A DNA stretch of 64,000 nt from Acanthosoma haemorrhoidale (GCA_930367205.1 OV884012.1:48505239-48569238), one strand, 5' to 3'; shown: positions 11,960-24,400, numbered from the stretch's first letter. Translations and numbers: made by a program. Notes: generated by a model from the letters alone, not told the origin.

Positions 11960-12330
11960 TGTCATATTAATTTATGGAAGTGGAAATATGGAAATGAAGG
12001 AGGAGGCAGTTTGTGAATTGGTCTTGGGGAAATGGTTAATAATAAAGGACTATGATCGGAGGAGAGGTCATCGAGGCGCGTGAGTGAATAGTTTAGTGTT
12101 CCTAAACTATTGTAGAAGAAGAAGATCTGGATTTCGGTTGGGATCTGATGGCCAATAGGTGGCTTTGTCGGGAGAGATCCTGTTTCCGTGTGAGTGCTGA
12201 CATCAAAGCACGTCCTCGTGTATTCGTGGATCTTGAGCCCCAATGTTGGTGCATCGCATTTAAGTCCCTACCAATAAGGAAACGATGTCCGATGGAGTTT
12301 TGAATATAGAGTAGGTAAATGATCGTTTAC
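11960..12330 (-). pseudogene. Family C ORF2 endonuclease relic
   Basis: An APE-type endonuclease nicks target DNA for target-primed reverse transcription. On the minus strand at about 12283-12241 the peptide GRDLNAMHQHWGS corresponds to the conserved GDFNA-x-H-x-x-WGS block, retaining the Asp and Asn. At about 12030-12060 the frame encodes SSDHSPLLL, the C-terminal SDH catalytic motif. The Gly-Asp of GDFNA is altered to Arg-Asp. The frame is interrupted relative to the RT that follows. Confidence 0.85.
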
Positions 12331-12699
12331 TCATAAGTTTTGTTTTAGTAATACGAGCTACGTCGATGTTTTTGTCGTGGAGTAAAGCTGTCAGTCGTTA
12401 GTGTGAGTGCGAACACCATTTCCTTTCCAAAGAAGAATGGATTAGGGGTCGGAAGGATCCACTTATGCGTTTTGTTTAACGGGGATAAGGTAGGAGACAA
12501 GATTTGTAAGAAGGGAAATGAGAGGGGTAATTGGGGTTCTGAACTCTGTAAGGATGGTTGCTGGAATGAACGAAATTCTGGTGAAGAGGAACTTGCGGAC
12601 GAGGAGTGGGCAGTGCCTGTGACTGCTCTCTGTTTCGAATGGCATCAGCAAAAGGGACTGGAGGCCTCAAATTTCTGGGGCTACCTGTGACTGGCTTCT

Positions 12700-13643
12700 C
12701 TTCTTCTGGCCGACGACACTGTTCGCTCCTGGACTTGAGGATTCTTTAAGCCTCGCAATTGGGCATTTTCAGGGGCTTCTCGCACAATTCACTTTTGTGC
12801 TACCCACTGCACTTTACACACCTGGGAGGGTGGTGGCAACACAATTTTGAGTGCCTATAAGCCTGACAGTTATGGCACTGGACGATGTCGCGTCTGGGAT
12901 ACGGTTTTTCAACCTGTATTCTAGTGTAATAAAGGTGGACCAGTTCGTAGATATTTTCTACTCCTGGTGTTCGCTCTAGATCGACAAAGAACAAGGGCAG
13001 TGGTGTTTTGATCGCTACGTCTTGCTGCCTATCCTCACGGACCACGTTCGTTATTTGGCGAAACCGAGAGCTGCGAGTTCACCTTCAATTTCATCAGCTG
13101 GTGTGGTCGGATGCATATTTCTGATGACTACTCGTAGCGATCGTTCTTGTTTCAGCTAATAAGTATGAAAGACGGCTTTAGTTTCTTATAAATATTTAAT
13201 TATGGCCCAATATGTATCTGGAGTGTCCGGTGATATTTTCGTTTCCCGTGACCTATTGAGGCACGTATATTTTCCCGTACCTACTATTTAACACATTTGT
13301 GAGCATAGCAATTTAAAGTTGCTTATATTACGGACGAATATTGCAGGCAGCTTGGCCTGTGTAGGTGTTTTTATTACTTCCATGTCATCTGCTTGAATAT
13401 TTTTCAACGCCTCAAAGGTGTTTGGCGTGAAGAAAGGGGACTCAACGGCGGTTTCCTCTTTGGATGTGCTGGCCAGTGGCGGTATGGTATCTCTTCCATC
13501 GCACTAGCTGCAGAGGATGTTATTTGTACGTTCATATTAGAACGTCTTGGTTTTCGTATAACAGGCGATGGTGTCGGAGTTGGCCCTAGAGAGCTTGATC
13601 TTTTTATTTTATTTTGTGACATCAACTGCTGATAAAATCGCAT
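12700..13643 (-). pseudogene. Family C ORF1 (gag-like) relic
   Basis: The 5' part (13643-13404) encodes a Pro/Ser/Arg-rich segment of about 79 codons. The next recognisable part (13045-12800) carries PLPLFFVDLERTP and then a CCHC-like knuckle reading CHNCQAYRHSKLCC, followed by a second Cys-rich stretch, HPPRCVKCSG. These are typical of Jockey ORF1 nucleic-acid-binding proteins, which package element RNA. Stops after CSG and frame changes between segments show decay. The Pro-rich C-terminal part continues at about 12670-12476 in another frame. Confidence 0.85.
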
Positions 13644-13699
13644 TTTATCATATTATAAATATTCATTAATATTTAAATTAATTTTATTATTAATAAAAA

Positions 13700-13780
13700 A
13701 TAGGTTGCGCCGAGGGGATTCAAATTCACGAATTTAGGCTATTAGAGCCTTCTAGCCTACTAAGTCTATTGCTTGATGTT
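13700..13780 (-). repeat. tRNA-derived SINE-like head (weak)
   Basis: On the minus strand a D-arm-like stretch (CTTAGTAGGCTAGAAGGC, at about 13748-13765) is followed by an anticodon-stem-like AGGCT/AGCCT pair and a B-box-like TTTGAATCCCC (about 13714-13724). The T-stem does not pair, so it is a decayed tRNA-derived element at best. It abuts the 5' end of the family C retrotransposon. Confidence 0.3.
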
Positions 13781-14039
13781 ATCTGTAATCCGGCAGAGGC
13801 AAGTCCTAGGATCGTCCAATATGGATACTTCTCGGTTCAATATCAACTATTACACTCCTAAACAAATATAACAAGTGATTCACTCACTTCTTGAGGGCTC
13901 CCTCGTGACCAGCTCACTGAAGTTGCCTGTTGAGACTGTTTTAGAGCTGAAGTACGGTCTATAAACTGTAGTATAAGCTGTTTATATAAAGAACGAAATA
14001 GAGAGGTGTTTGTTGATAATAGCGCATGTGCACAACTCA

Positions 14040-14950
14040 ATCGAATTTAATGAAGCAAAATGTTCCCACATGACCTTCAACCTTTGTCGCAAGTCTTGTC
14101 CACTAGTTCTTTTTAAATTCCATTTCTCCTGGATCCTGTATCCAAGACAGTACGGTATTTAGGCTTCCATCTTGACAAAAGACTGACATAGAACCCACAC
14201 ACGAGGCTAAAAAGACAAGAACTAAACAGGCGCTATGGACAACTGTACAGACTACTTCGAAGGACATCCCATCTCTCAATAGGAAATAAATTACTAATCT
14301 ACAAAGTTATACTTAAGCCAATCTGGACATACGGAATAGAGCTTATGGGGGACAGGAAAAAAGTTGAAAATCAAGTGCATCCAATCCTTTCAATCAAAAG
14401 TCCTGAGAACAATAGTACATGCCCCTTATTATAATAGCAACTAAACCCTTCATAATGATCTTTTATACCCTACATTCTTGAACTCATCCCTTCCTAGTTC
14501 ATAAAATTCCATAGTAACCTATCCAACTGCCCTAATCCCCTAGCACAGTCATTACACTGCACCACTCATCCCTATAATCCTCCTCGAAGACTAAAACGGC
14601 AGTGGCCTCGTGACCTGATATAAATACATGACAGTGGGAGTTCTGGCAATGGTCAGTTTTTCCAATCATGTCCTGAGCGTTTGTGGCTCTCGCGCTCTTG
14701 GTCAGCATCCGCGGGCTGTTATCCAGTGACGCGGCTGACGGAGGAACGCTGGGGATTTCCCAAGACCCCGCTTTCTCCTTCGCACGCGAGGGAGGTGACA
14801 ACTGGACTTGGGAGGTCTGTTGGCTGTTTGTAAATACTGTATGAATGAGCAAGTGAATGAAAATTGTAAATATAGTATGAATGAGATCATTTGTTGCAAG
14901 TACTTATTGCCCAGATTGAAATTTTATCATAATAAAGTTGATGAAAAAAA
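14040..14950 (+). mobile_element. Jockey-type family B, 5'-truncated copy (ORF2 C-terminus plus 3' UTR)
   Basis: The plus strand encodes the RT-thumb and C-terminal region in pieces: NEAKCSHMTF, then VRYLGFHLDKRLT followed by a stop in place of Trp, NPHTRLKR, NKLLIYKVILKPIWTYGIEL, and finally NPLAQSLH and RRLKRQWPRDL before the stop near 14620. The 3' UTR carries two imperfect copies of GTAAATA..GTATGAATGAG and ends AATAAAGTTGATGAAAAAAAA. Frameshifts and stops make it inactive. Minus-strand frames of up to 106 codons over the UTR are shadows. Confidence 0.9.
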
Positions 14951-14993
14951 ATACTAAGAGCAGACATAGTTGTTGATGGAATAAGTAATAACA

Positions 14994-15352
14994 TTACCGA
15001 GGAACAGGATACACCCTACTGAAATTTCTGTTTTTTGAAATTTTTATTCGTCGAAAAGCCTGCTTTCCGATTTGCGTTAACAAATAAAAGGAAGTATTTA
15101 CCAAAATAAGGAGGCTTTTTACAATCAATACAAGCATTGCAATACAATATGACCATGTTAAGAAAATAGACAAATACAGGAAGTTATGTCGGCAGGCCAT
15201 ATGAACAATTTCCATAAAAGCACCAATATCCAGCTTTGATGGCTTTAAATAATAACCCATAAAATACGAGCTAATTAAAGAGCCATCTACCTGAGGAGAC
15301 CCCACACTCACCTCAGGTATTGCGTGCTTACCAGATGCAAGCGTTTTCTTCA
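14994..15352 (-). CDS. Unidentified open frame, 119 codons, with splice-like signals
   Basis: An open minus-strand frame without an initiating ATG. Directly upstream is TTCCTTTTACAG, a good splice acceptor that would start an exon at 15352. Within the frame GAG|GTGAGT (donor after 15312) is a strong donor consensus, so the true exon may be only 15312-15352 (41 nt). The distal part contains two hydrophobic stretches (around YLSIFLTWSYCIAMLVLIV) and a basic tail, RRIKISKNR. No family is recognised. It may be intronic noise in A+T-rich DNA. Confidence 0.2.
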
Positions 15353-15353
15353 C

Positions 15354-16789
15354 TGTAAAAGGAACGAGCCGATCCCTTGTACGGTCCAGCCATCAATGAC
15401 TATTAAAGGGCATCAATAAAGGTTTTAGTATTATCGGCAAGAAAGATAGGGGATAGGATCTAGCAGGCCATCCCGAGCGTGGCATAGTACTTAAAACGGG
15501 AAATAACTTATTTTTTATGGTTTGGTGATGTGATCTAGCAATCAGGGCTAAATTAATTTTCCATTTTGGCATTTAAATGCAGAACCATGTCATATGCGCC
15601 ACTCTCTCTAAGGAGTGCTCTGTTGTGACGGTTGAACAGACCTTAATACCCCTGTAGTTGTATTTAACTTACGGTTAATGTTTTCTTGTAGTTAATTCTT
15701 TGCTTAGTAATTAGCAGTATTAGTGCTATGAAGTATCTCCTCCCATCTTGATTTCTACCGAGGGGACTATTCTTCCTATCCAAGGTTTCCATTTCCTCTG
15801 GCTTCCTCTTCTCTTATTCATATTTTTCAGGGAATTCTAATTCCTCAATTCGAAATAATTTATCCAATCCCAATAACGTAATACAATTGACGATCTGTGA
15901 AATCAAACTGTAGGTTATTCCCTTCTAAATTAGATCCAGTTCTTAAATGAACACAAAAGCTTATCGTTAAAATGAAATGTTTAAATTTTATTTCATTCTA
16001 CTATTCTTTGGTTTTAATTTCTCAAATATCATCAGATCATAGGTCAGGTAGGTTTGATGCCAATCGGTTTGAATTAGTGGGAAAAATATGGTACATTTTC
16101 GTCATATTTATTAATGGACCAATTTCTCGAAAACAAGAAGTATTATTAATGGTGAGTTTAATAATACCCGATCCATCCACACACCATTTTACTCGATAAC
16201 CTGATACGATTCCCAACTAAACACCAGACTCTTGTCAAATTTTGTGTAAATAAACACACAGTTTAATATAGTACATGTAAAACTAAATATAATTATTACA
16301 GTACAATGGTGGTTCGACACGGCAAACTTCAAGTTAAAATACTAAAGAAATTACCTTTTCAAAGAAATGAAGTCGCGACCACCAGTTGTTTGTGTTTCAG
16401 TTATTGTATGCAGCATATATTTCATTTCTTTGGGGTCACATATTAATTTGAAATATGAATATATTCTTAATCCCCAATATATTCCAGCGGACATTTAACC
16501 GACGATCAGCTTGATAAAACGTCTATGTTGAGTTATTTAAAAAATAAATAAATAAAAATAGGAGCATTCGTTTTGTTTGCACCAGCATTTAGTTTAAAAG
16601 GGTGTTTCCGGATACAGCCAAAATCGCTTATTATAAAGTATCCTTAGTTTTCCGGAACCATACATATATTTAAAAAAAAAAGAAAGGGACATCTTGTAAT
16701 GATAACAGCATTACCCCTGCCTATAAAACCTATAAACAATAACCAATGATCGGCTTGACAAGTTGAACCATAACCCCAAAAGATTTACT
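15354..16789. other. Non-coding stretch
   Basis: Mostly A+T-rich with a mildly richer segment around 15360-15660. No identifiable gene or element. The 75-codon plus-strand frame near 15972 has no supporting features. Confidence 0.5.
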
Positions 16790-16915
16790 GTTCTGAGGAT
16801 GAGAACGAGTTCGTGTCGGAGGAGGCAGGGTCGTATCGAATCCGCCTTTAGACGATAACAATAATTAGGATTTCATGACTCCTAAGGCTAACTCGTCTCT
16901 CCTACGTGCCCTAAT
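16790..16915. promoter_or_regulatory. Short G+C-richer island
   Basis: A roughly 120-bp block of more balanced composition containing ACAATAATTAGG, a homeodomain/SOX-like combination. No coding frame. Weak candidate regulatory element. Confidence 0.18.
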
Positions 16916-18456
16916 AATGTGTAATTTGTTCCTTGTTGTCTATCCCACTTCTATTTGTTCGCATCCTTCTTCTCTTTTCTCTTCTTCTCTCTCATACCGT
17001 CGTTGATGGGAAAACAAAATAAAAAAAATGACTCAACACCAAAAAAATAAAGAAGATTACAATGATAGATTCATTTTTATTATCCACCTTAAAGGTTTTG
17101 TATTCGGTATTTCAAGGGCTATAACACTACCGATCCAATTTAGAATTTCATATCACAATTATCAATCAATAGATTGATATTTGCCCTAATTACAAAGGCT
17201 ACGCACTGAAGATGAATATAAAGCATTCAACTCCAATTTACAATATGAAGAACCACATTATCACTAATTCTATAAATTATTCATTGAATGAACAATTGAT
17301 TTAAAAAATATCTAATTAGACATTAACTGCTACAGTTAACGGTTAAAGCCGTATGAATGAGAAGTAGATTGAAAATAGCTTATAATCCGGTTTGGAATAA
17401 TATTCGCAAAACTTGGTGTCATTATGACAACTATTTTTGAAATTATATCCAGTTTAAACTGCAATTAATAAATAAAGACAATCCAGAGCTAACCAGGATG
17501 AGTAAGTAATGTTATCCTCAAACAACGAAATAATAGCTCCCGATTCTGGTCAATAGGATTTAAATGAAATCTTAACAAATTAAACTATTTAACACTAACT
17601 TATCAATTATTTTACTTCATCGTATTATATATAACGACTATACGTTTGTGGATTATTGGAAGAACAACCAATCCCAATAATTTGTATTATTTGAAATAAA
17701 TAATTCAGAATAAAATAAGAACATTCAGTGTTAATAATAACTAGGGGGTCATTTAGAAAAACTTGACACTCTACACTTTAAATTAATACTACGATTCATT
17801 TTGACGAAAAACAAAATTGCCTGTTCTTGCTTTGGTCTAGATGAGCCTTTTTCATTTGTAACTGCACCACATTCAGAAGTTTTGATTCGATGCATTCATT
17901 GTTAGGCCAATAAAGATTTGACGAAACTTTATGTAATAAATTTAAATAAAGCAATAGGATCTATGGTATGATTTCTCAATCCCTCAAACTGGACATTTTA
18001 TTTTTGTTTCCAATTCTATCACTCTGTCCACTGCCCAATAACACCTTTAAAGTTTAATCGAACCAAACACACGCCAGCAAAACGTCCACATTACTACACC
18101 GTACACAGCTCAAAGTCGATGAGATCATATGAGAGCACAATGAGAAACTAGCGTGTCGGAGACAACACAAGTGGACCGCTAGCTCTGGGTACGGTCCATC
18201 AGTAACAACACAGTCACTAGTGTCACCTCAAGGATCATTGTCTCCTCGTACGCAATAGCGATACGCATATTGGCTTTCATCGATTCTGTTTACTATTTTT
18301 GAGAAGATATGATATCCAGTTTATTTTTTAATTAAAGAATGTACATGCTTAATGAACACAATACATAACTAACCAGTAACAGTTTGGTATTATGCTAGAG
18401 ACCTTTATATACATACGTAATGCTCAGTAGAAGCAATTTGTATTGTTAAAATAAAG

Positions 18457-18458
<2 letters not shown>
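16916..18458. other. Non-coding stretch
   Basis: Contains a CT-rich tract (about 16961-16996) and, near 18060-18270, a more balanced segment. Otherwise A+T-rich with no recognised gene. Confidence 0.5.

Positions 18459-18542
<84 letters not shown>
18459..18542. repeat. Perfect (TC)42 microsatellite
   Basis: An uninterrupted 84-bp TC dinucleotide run; (GA)n on the other strand. Its purity suggests recent expansion and likely length polymorphism. Confidence 0.98.
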
Positions 18543-18544
<2 letters not shown>

Positions 18545-19009
18545 GCAATAAAAAATTGTTATTAAATTTAATTAATTAGATAATAGGTACGTCTGATAAC
18601 AGTAACCCGTAATAAATTTTCATGAACGCCAAAAAAAATTATATACCTACCTGGAATCATAATACCTCAGAGCCAGCAATAAAAAAAACAGTTAATTAAT
18701 GTCGTCCAATAGTTTATTTGAGGAATATAGCTTGCATAGATATTGCATATGAAGCACCTCGTTACGAAACTTATGTGCCAACGTTGATAATTTATAAATA
18801 AAACGGCCGTACTTTCCCTCTTAGTAGAGTACAGCCCGTAATATCAAAGGGATAAAACAAAAGTTTTTATCATCATGTCAGGAACGGTTTAATATCTTAA
18901 TAGTTCAATGACAATTTATACCGATGACAATGAAAACAGCACTGCGGTATCACCGCATACCGTTGCAGGCAATCAACAAGTCAATTATCTCCGCTCGATG
19001 TAAAAACTA
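18543..19009. other. Non-coding stretch
   Basis: A+T-rich spacer; nothing recognised. Confidence 0.5.
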
Positions 19010-19290
19010 CTACTAATATAGCGAGGAATGGCTGTTATCATAGCCACTAAGGCGGAGCTAGCTGGTGTGGCCGTCGAGGCGATTAAGAGAGGCTGAGCCG
19101 TGAGCCAGGCGCTGGTCCGTCAGTTAGCGCCGAGGTGTCAACTATAAAGTCGTCAGTTTATTAAGGGCCGGGTGTGAGGTCCTGTGAGTATGTGAGCAGT
19201 GTACATTCGCTTAGCACAAGGCGCTGCTCTCAAATATTGACGAATCACCGCTTCAGGTGTCCGGCTGTGGGCTTCAGGTGTTCAGCAATA
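19010..19290. promoter_or_regulatory. G+C-richer, CpG-containing island
   Basis: A compact block with many CG dinucleotides, no transposon match and no long frame. TCAGTT initiator-like words are present, and TATAAAG occurs at about 19144, but the spacing does not make a convincing core promoter. Candidate regulatory or conserved non-coding element by composition only. Confidence 0.22.
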
Positions 19291-21229
19291 AAATGGCTAT
19301 TCACGAAACTTGGGTACCTTGTTCGCAAAGGATGAACGTGAGATACCTCAGCCTTATAATTTAGTAACACAGAAATAGTCAGTCCGAAACCCATCGTTAA
19401 CGCGGTTTAACGAAACAGCAATCGTTAAAGCCTGGTAAAAACCCAAAAATTACCCCAAGAAGGCGTTTAAAGGAAACTTCGGACTTAGCCCATTTCATTA
19501 GAAAGCTAAGAAACCATCTTCACATAATAGGCACGGGAACATCATCAGTATCAACTACTTTTCATATTGGAAAAATATTCCAAAATTTTTGCACTTAGTT
19601 ACATAACCATATTTTACATCAAAATAATAGTAAACTAATTTACAAATTCCATCATTCCATCCAGGTGAGGTAGTACACACAAGTTCATTGAAAAAATCCG
19701 AAATCTTCCATATTTATCACCGTTTCAAGTATTCATTTTAACAACAAACATCTTAGTCTTGTATATTTAATAAGTGTTACCATAAAATCTCTAGTCCCTA
19801 GTTTTGGTGGAGAACAACCAAATGGATAACGAACGGGGGCGATGTAAAGAGTATTAAAAATGTATGATGAATCGCGGATGTGTAATGGGAAACAGGCACA
19901 GAGCTTATTGATAAAATAATGTTCGTCTAATTATAAAAAGCTATCTCCATATTTTGTTAATGAATATACCAATGAATGCTCATGTCAATTAATTAAATAT
20001 GTGATATCTAATTAAAAATGACTGCCACATTCATCATATCTGTCTAGAGGGGTATCGCTATAGATAATTAGATTTTCCTTATATAACACAAAACGTTTTA
20101 ATCGTTTGGAGATGCTCAATTTTGGGCATTATTTTAATAAATATTCCATTTTTATCCCTACCCTTCATCAACTTCAATTCGAGGCAGTCTGAATCAGGAA
20201 GCATCGAATTGTGAAAACAAGCTGTCATTTCAAACCATGAATGATAAGCTGTAGAGATTTGTGGTTATTATCATTATATGCATTTCAGGCTTTTAAGCTT
20301 TGAAAGACCTGCTGAAGCGAGCAGAACAAGATGGAACAACAGGCAAACAAGCGTTATATTCACCAAAATATCCACAGCAGCAGATTTCCATCCTAGAAAG
20401 TGGACCGAAAAAATCATATATTCTTTTAATAAAAACAGCCAAAGGTGACTAAGGAGTTTTACAGAAGCCTTTAAGTCAGAATATTGTTAAAGGAAAAAAG
20501 TCGTACAAAATAATTCAGTAAAAGTAAAAATTCAGTTCTATTCATTAATAAAATGACTTAAGCAGATAATCCGCAATTAAATATATAAATTAAGTGCTTG
20601 TTTAGTGAGGGTTGGGTTATGTTTAACAAGTCACGTGAACCGGATCACCTAAGCCAAAATAAATTACACGTGCACAGTGGCAGGGAAAACCAAAATAGAC
20701 TCCAACAGAAATCGGAGGAGGTGAAAGAGCTTGCCAGAGAAGCGTCGCCCAAATAGATTCGGACATGTGTGCTTTATGAACGAAGACTGAAATTTCTTGC
20801 CTGCACCATAGCCCAAGGACAAAATCAGAGCCTGGATATGTTGGGCAATAGAAACGGTAAAAGAAGAACAATACTATGTTTTGGTTTTTTTTCAGGACAG
20901 AAAACCCTTGTTTAACGAATCATCCAGATAAAAATATAAAATTATTCACGAGTTGAGTAGAATAAGCAAAAAGGTATGTCATTAGACCGAGGATTGCAGA
21001 GTGAGGAATGTACATGGTACTATCTATGTAAAATCGATGGATACGTCCAGTATGTATTGGATTGCACCTATATAATACTCGTACCTCAACCCACACTGAA
21101 GCATCCAAATAAGAAAATCAAATAAATATGTAGCTATTGTGAAGCTTAATTAAAAACGGTGAGGAACTATTTGGTGAAGCAGTTTGCGAGTGAAGGCAAT
21201 AAAGGGTAAAACCCCTTTTACGGAGCCAT
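19291..21229. other. Non-coding stretch
   Basis: Mostly A+T-rich. Short frames on the minus strand near 20620-21108 lack family motifs or splice support. Nothing identified. Confidence 0.5.
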
Positions 21230-21560
21230 AGAGTGCATTATTATGTGTAACTAACCACCCTAGAGCGTAGCCAAGTAATTGGCCGTAGGGGCGCACTAAA
21301 TCCTGGTTAGCGGCTCGGTAGCCTTCGGAGATGATTCGGAATGAGAAAAAGGCGCCCGAGGTCAGCGAAGAATGGCAATTATCCGCGAAGCGATGATGGC
21401 CGGATAGGCGGATAACGACAAAGCCTAAGCCGGGCGTTAATTACAACCGCCCCGTAGCCACTTTCGCATCTCCTCCTCCTCCCTTATAAATATTTCGAGG
21501 CACTCGTCTTCTCCCTCCATCGTCTGCTTCTTCTTCTGATAATGCCCAACAGTATTTTAA
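21230..21560 (+). promoter_or_regulatory. Candidate regulatory island with a possible TATA core promoter
   Basis: A CpG-containing block with a TAATTA core at 21438-21443 and AAGTAATTGG near 21273, both homeodomain-like. TATAAATA at 21485-21492 lies about 27 bp upstream of GCACTCG at about 21510, an arthropod initiator-like word, with pyrimidine-rich sequence downstream. No coding frame with support follows, so if it is a promoter it would drive an RNA or a gene whose first coding exon lies farther on. A distal enhancer or chance are alternatives. Confidence 0.25.
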
Positions 21561-22689
21561 CTTAATTGCTTGCATACGGGTTGTTTTCTTCCCTAGCAAA
21601 GTTTTAGGGTTTCATTTCAAAGCTATGTGGTATATGTTTGGTGCCGGTTATGTATGGATAATATTTAATCAAGAACTCCTCAGTTTTTAAACATTAGAAC
21701 ATTTTAGATGTTTGTTTCCAGTCAAACCTAGTTACATGAAATTTTACATGGAAGTCAGTATATGTTTCAACAAAACGAAAAATATAATAATATGTAACTT
21801 GTGTTGTATAATAATTAATAATAATGTAATTACAAAAAGTCATTAAAACTGCCATAGAAATCTGGTTTACAATTAGGTTCACACTTTCCTGAACACCCCA
21901 GTTTTCATGACGCAGCAATTAATAACGAAAACTATTAGAGAAATATTAGTAAAAAAAAAGGTATTTTCCTGTCAAATTGAATTGAGTATCAAACTAAAGA
22001 ATAATATCCACATCCTGATAAATAATATGTAATATTTGTTATGATTTTAGAGAATCAATTTTTTTTTGTTTTACATACATTTTAACGAAATATAGATTCT
22101 ACATTGGATCTATTTCCAACATTGGTTTTCGTGCTGATTATATACCTCAATATTAGTTATTATAGTTTGTATAATTAGTTATACAGATTATAAAGCAATT
22201 CAGTAAATTGCTTAAAAAATATATCAAAAGAATGATTCAAGTAGGAATGTATAAACAATCCCCAGAGGTACATAAGGGACTAAGTAAGTGTCTTCAATAA
22301 TTAGTGTTAATGTTCAAGATAATCATTCAGGGCCCAGTTCACACTTGCATCATTACTAGGTTTTTTTTTTTACGTTCTTCTTTTGCTTTATATACTTATA
22401 GGTCTTTATTTAGGTACTTGCATGTATACTATACACACTTTACTTGGTAAAACCTGAACTAATAATAAACTAACGAAAATAAAAAAAATGCCAAGGTTGC
22501 CTGCATTTACAAGTAATTCATTATATTTATTCCGGTGAATAGAGACAATACGAATTCGGGCTTAGACAGGTGTGATAGTAGGGCATGTATATTTTTGGAA
22601 AAATAAGAGCAGATGTTTTCAAAATTCTCACCTTGATTTTGGTGGTATAAGAACTAATTATGTTGAAAATTAGGTTCTTTGTTCTCGAC
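21561..22689. other. Non-coding stretch
   Basis: A+T-rich spacer; nothing recognised. Confidence 0.5.
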
Positions 22690-23060
22690 TCTTACTACTG
22701 TAAACTGTATGTACACATCTCTTCATACTTTCTATCGGCAAATACCGTCTGTTCTGAGTAATGCAAAGGGCTGAGACAACGCAAGGACACCCTGTTGCCT
22801 CCTCGGTACTGGCATACATTTCGGCGACAGAGCCGCTCTGATGGCAGCCAATGGAAGAGATAAAGGCCCTGGCATTGTGGTCTCTTCGGCGGTGATTGTG
22901 CTGTCCGTCCATCAGGGACCGGGGCTACTTAGCCTGCCGCACATAACTCCTTCACGGCTGCTACTCTCCTACTCCGTTCTGTGTCACTCCCTTGTTCGCT
23001 TTCACCCTCCGCTAACGCAGCACATCCTTGGTCCTCCTTGGCACCGAGCCAACACCTCCA
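22690..23060. promoter_or_regulatory. G+C-richer island
   Basis: A block of balanced composition with open frames of about 80 codons on both strands. Overlapping opposite-strand frames, lack of family motifs and lack of splice context argue against coding. No transposon similarity seen. Listed as a candidate conserved non-coding element on composition alone. Confidence 0.2.
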
Positions 23061-23454
23061 AAACAAAGTGGACATTTTGTAACACTAATATCCTTGAACG
23101 ATAAACAATCGCTAAAAACTCTGGTGTGGAAGGAGAGGAGCGTTTCATAGGCAAAAGAAAAGCTTTCGTAAGAGGGAATTAGTTAGCAAAGCTCCTTTGG
23201 ATCGGAGGTAAATGGAAAAACGGAAAACTGGGAGAAATGGTTAAGTAACTGGACGTCTAGAGTTCGATCGGGAATCGCAGCAACACGAAGAGTGCAACAG
23301 TACATCATTATTGGAGAAGAGTTACAAAATCTCTTCTAAAAATAACTTCATTAAAAGTGGATACATTAATAGAGAGTTAAATTCTAAAAAAAAATGCAAT
23401 TATTACAACTCCATTTTTAGGAATAATTAAGAATACAAATTAAAATTTCATCAT
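23061..23454. other. Non-coding stretch
   Basis: A+T-rich spacer up to the family B fragment; nothing recognised. Confidence 0.5.
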
Positions 23455-23830
23455 TACACTACACAACACATCCACGCGCAATCCTCCTAGTAGACTAAAG
23501 CAGCAGTGGCCTCGTGACCTGCTATAAATACAGTGAAATTCCTGGCAACAGCCAGTTTCTCCAGTCATGTCCTAAGCGTCTGTGGCTCTCGCGGTTTTGG
23601 TCAGCCTCTACATATTAAAAAGCGTGAGGGACTTCCCAAAACTTAGGTTTCTCTTTCGCATGCGACAGAGGTGACAACCATGTGGATATTGGGGGTCTCT
23701 GGGCTGTTTATATATACTGTATGAATCAGCTGACGAATGAAGAATTATAAATATGGTATGAATGAGAACATTGATCACTGTTACTTATTGCGCAATAAGG
23801 CAGATTGTAATTTTATCAAATAAAGATTTT
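23455..23830 (+). mobile_element. Jockey-type family B, 3'-end copy
   Basis: Begins in the ORF2 C-terminus (the CAGTGGCCTCGTGACCTG word encodes QWPRDL before the stop). It continues through the family 3' UTR, including the paired GTATGAAT repeats, GCAATAAGGCAGATTG and a terminal AATAAA-like end. Matches 14580-14945 and 48440-48830 with substitutions and small indels. It is a truncated, non-coding fossil. Confidence 0.88.
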
Positions 23831-23944
23831 GAAATTGTAAAATATTTGATGATATATATAAAAAACAAAATGCAGCAACTGAATCCTAGGCTAAGATATA
23901 TATGATATTCGGTATAGTTTTGTAGGATTGTAGGAACAGACAAG
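23831..23944. other. Short A+T-rich spacer
   Basis: Nothing recognised. Confidence 0.5.
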
Positions 23945-24400
23945 ACTTCATCTACCCCCCTCCTCCTTGGACAGACATTCGGTCAGTTGGAATGAGCAGA
24001 TATTGATAAATAAGATTGTAAGACAAAAGATGGAGAGAGAAGAGAGAAGATAGAAGGGAGAGGCAGGCAGAGAAGTGCCAAGGTATGCTAACGAGGAGGC
24101 CCGGCCCCAATAAACGGACTCCGTGATCCCAAGGCGGTCTATAATCTTCTTCACCAGGCCGGCCATCCGCCAGTGCTGCCCACCACCGCACCAGCGCCTC
24201 TTTGTTTTTCTCTTGTCGGTAGCAGTCTCTTCCCAGTTTACTCTTATTGTCTCCTCTTTCCTTTTTTATTATTCCATTCCACTAGGCACGGTCCACTTCC
24301 AGCCAATAAACCACTTCCCTTCAATAATCCCAAGGGTTTTACAGGTAGCCCTATGTCCCTTAATGGGCCTATTCAAACGAGGTGGCTAGACCACATGGTA
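23945..24400. promoter_or_regulatory. G+C-richer island
   Basis: Balanced-composition block with GA-rich and CT-rich strands and several overlapping open frames of 70-88 codons on both strands. They contradict one another and show no domain, so coding is not supported. It contains CCCCAATAAACGG, a Cdx/AbdB-like word. Weak candidate regulatory element. Confidence 0.2.

Larger units (their letters stand above)
10650..13643 (-). mobile_element. Jockey-type non-LTR retrotransposon family C, long but broken copy
   Basis: Read on the minus strand the order is canonical for the Jockey clade: a gag-like ORF1 with a CCHC knuckle, an APE-type endonuclease, then a reverse transcriptase. About 3 kb is present. 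It lacks the RT thumb, 3' UTR and poly-A tail, with similarity fading at about 10650, so the 3' end is lost. Several stops and frameshifts split the frames, and the first Asp of the RT FADD box is replaced by Gly. It is therefore inactive. A 60-bp piece of the same family lies at 6150-6211. Confidence 0.9.

Noticed and set aside
12403..12690. 95-codon plus-strand frame with ATG-like start
   Set aside because: Antisense shadow of the family C ORF1; the minus strand has the recognisable Pro-rich gag sequence.
13393..13632. 79-codon plus-strand frame
   Set aside because: Antisense to the 5' part of family C ORF1, which runs on the minus strand.
14532..14899. Minus-strand frames of 65-106 codons
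   Set aside because: They lie antisense to the ORF2 C-terminus and 3' UTR of family B and recur antisense at other copies.
22670..23104. Overlapping frames of about 80 codons on both strands
   Set aside because: They contradict each other, lack domains and arise from a G+C-richer block.
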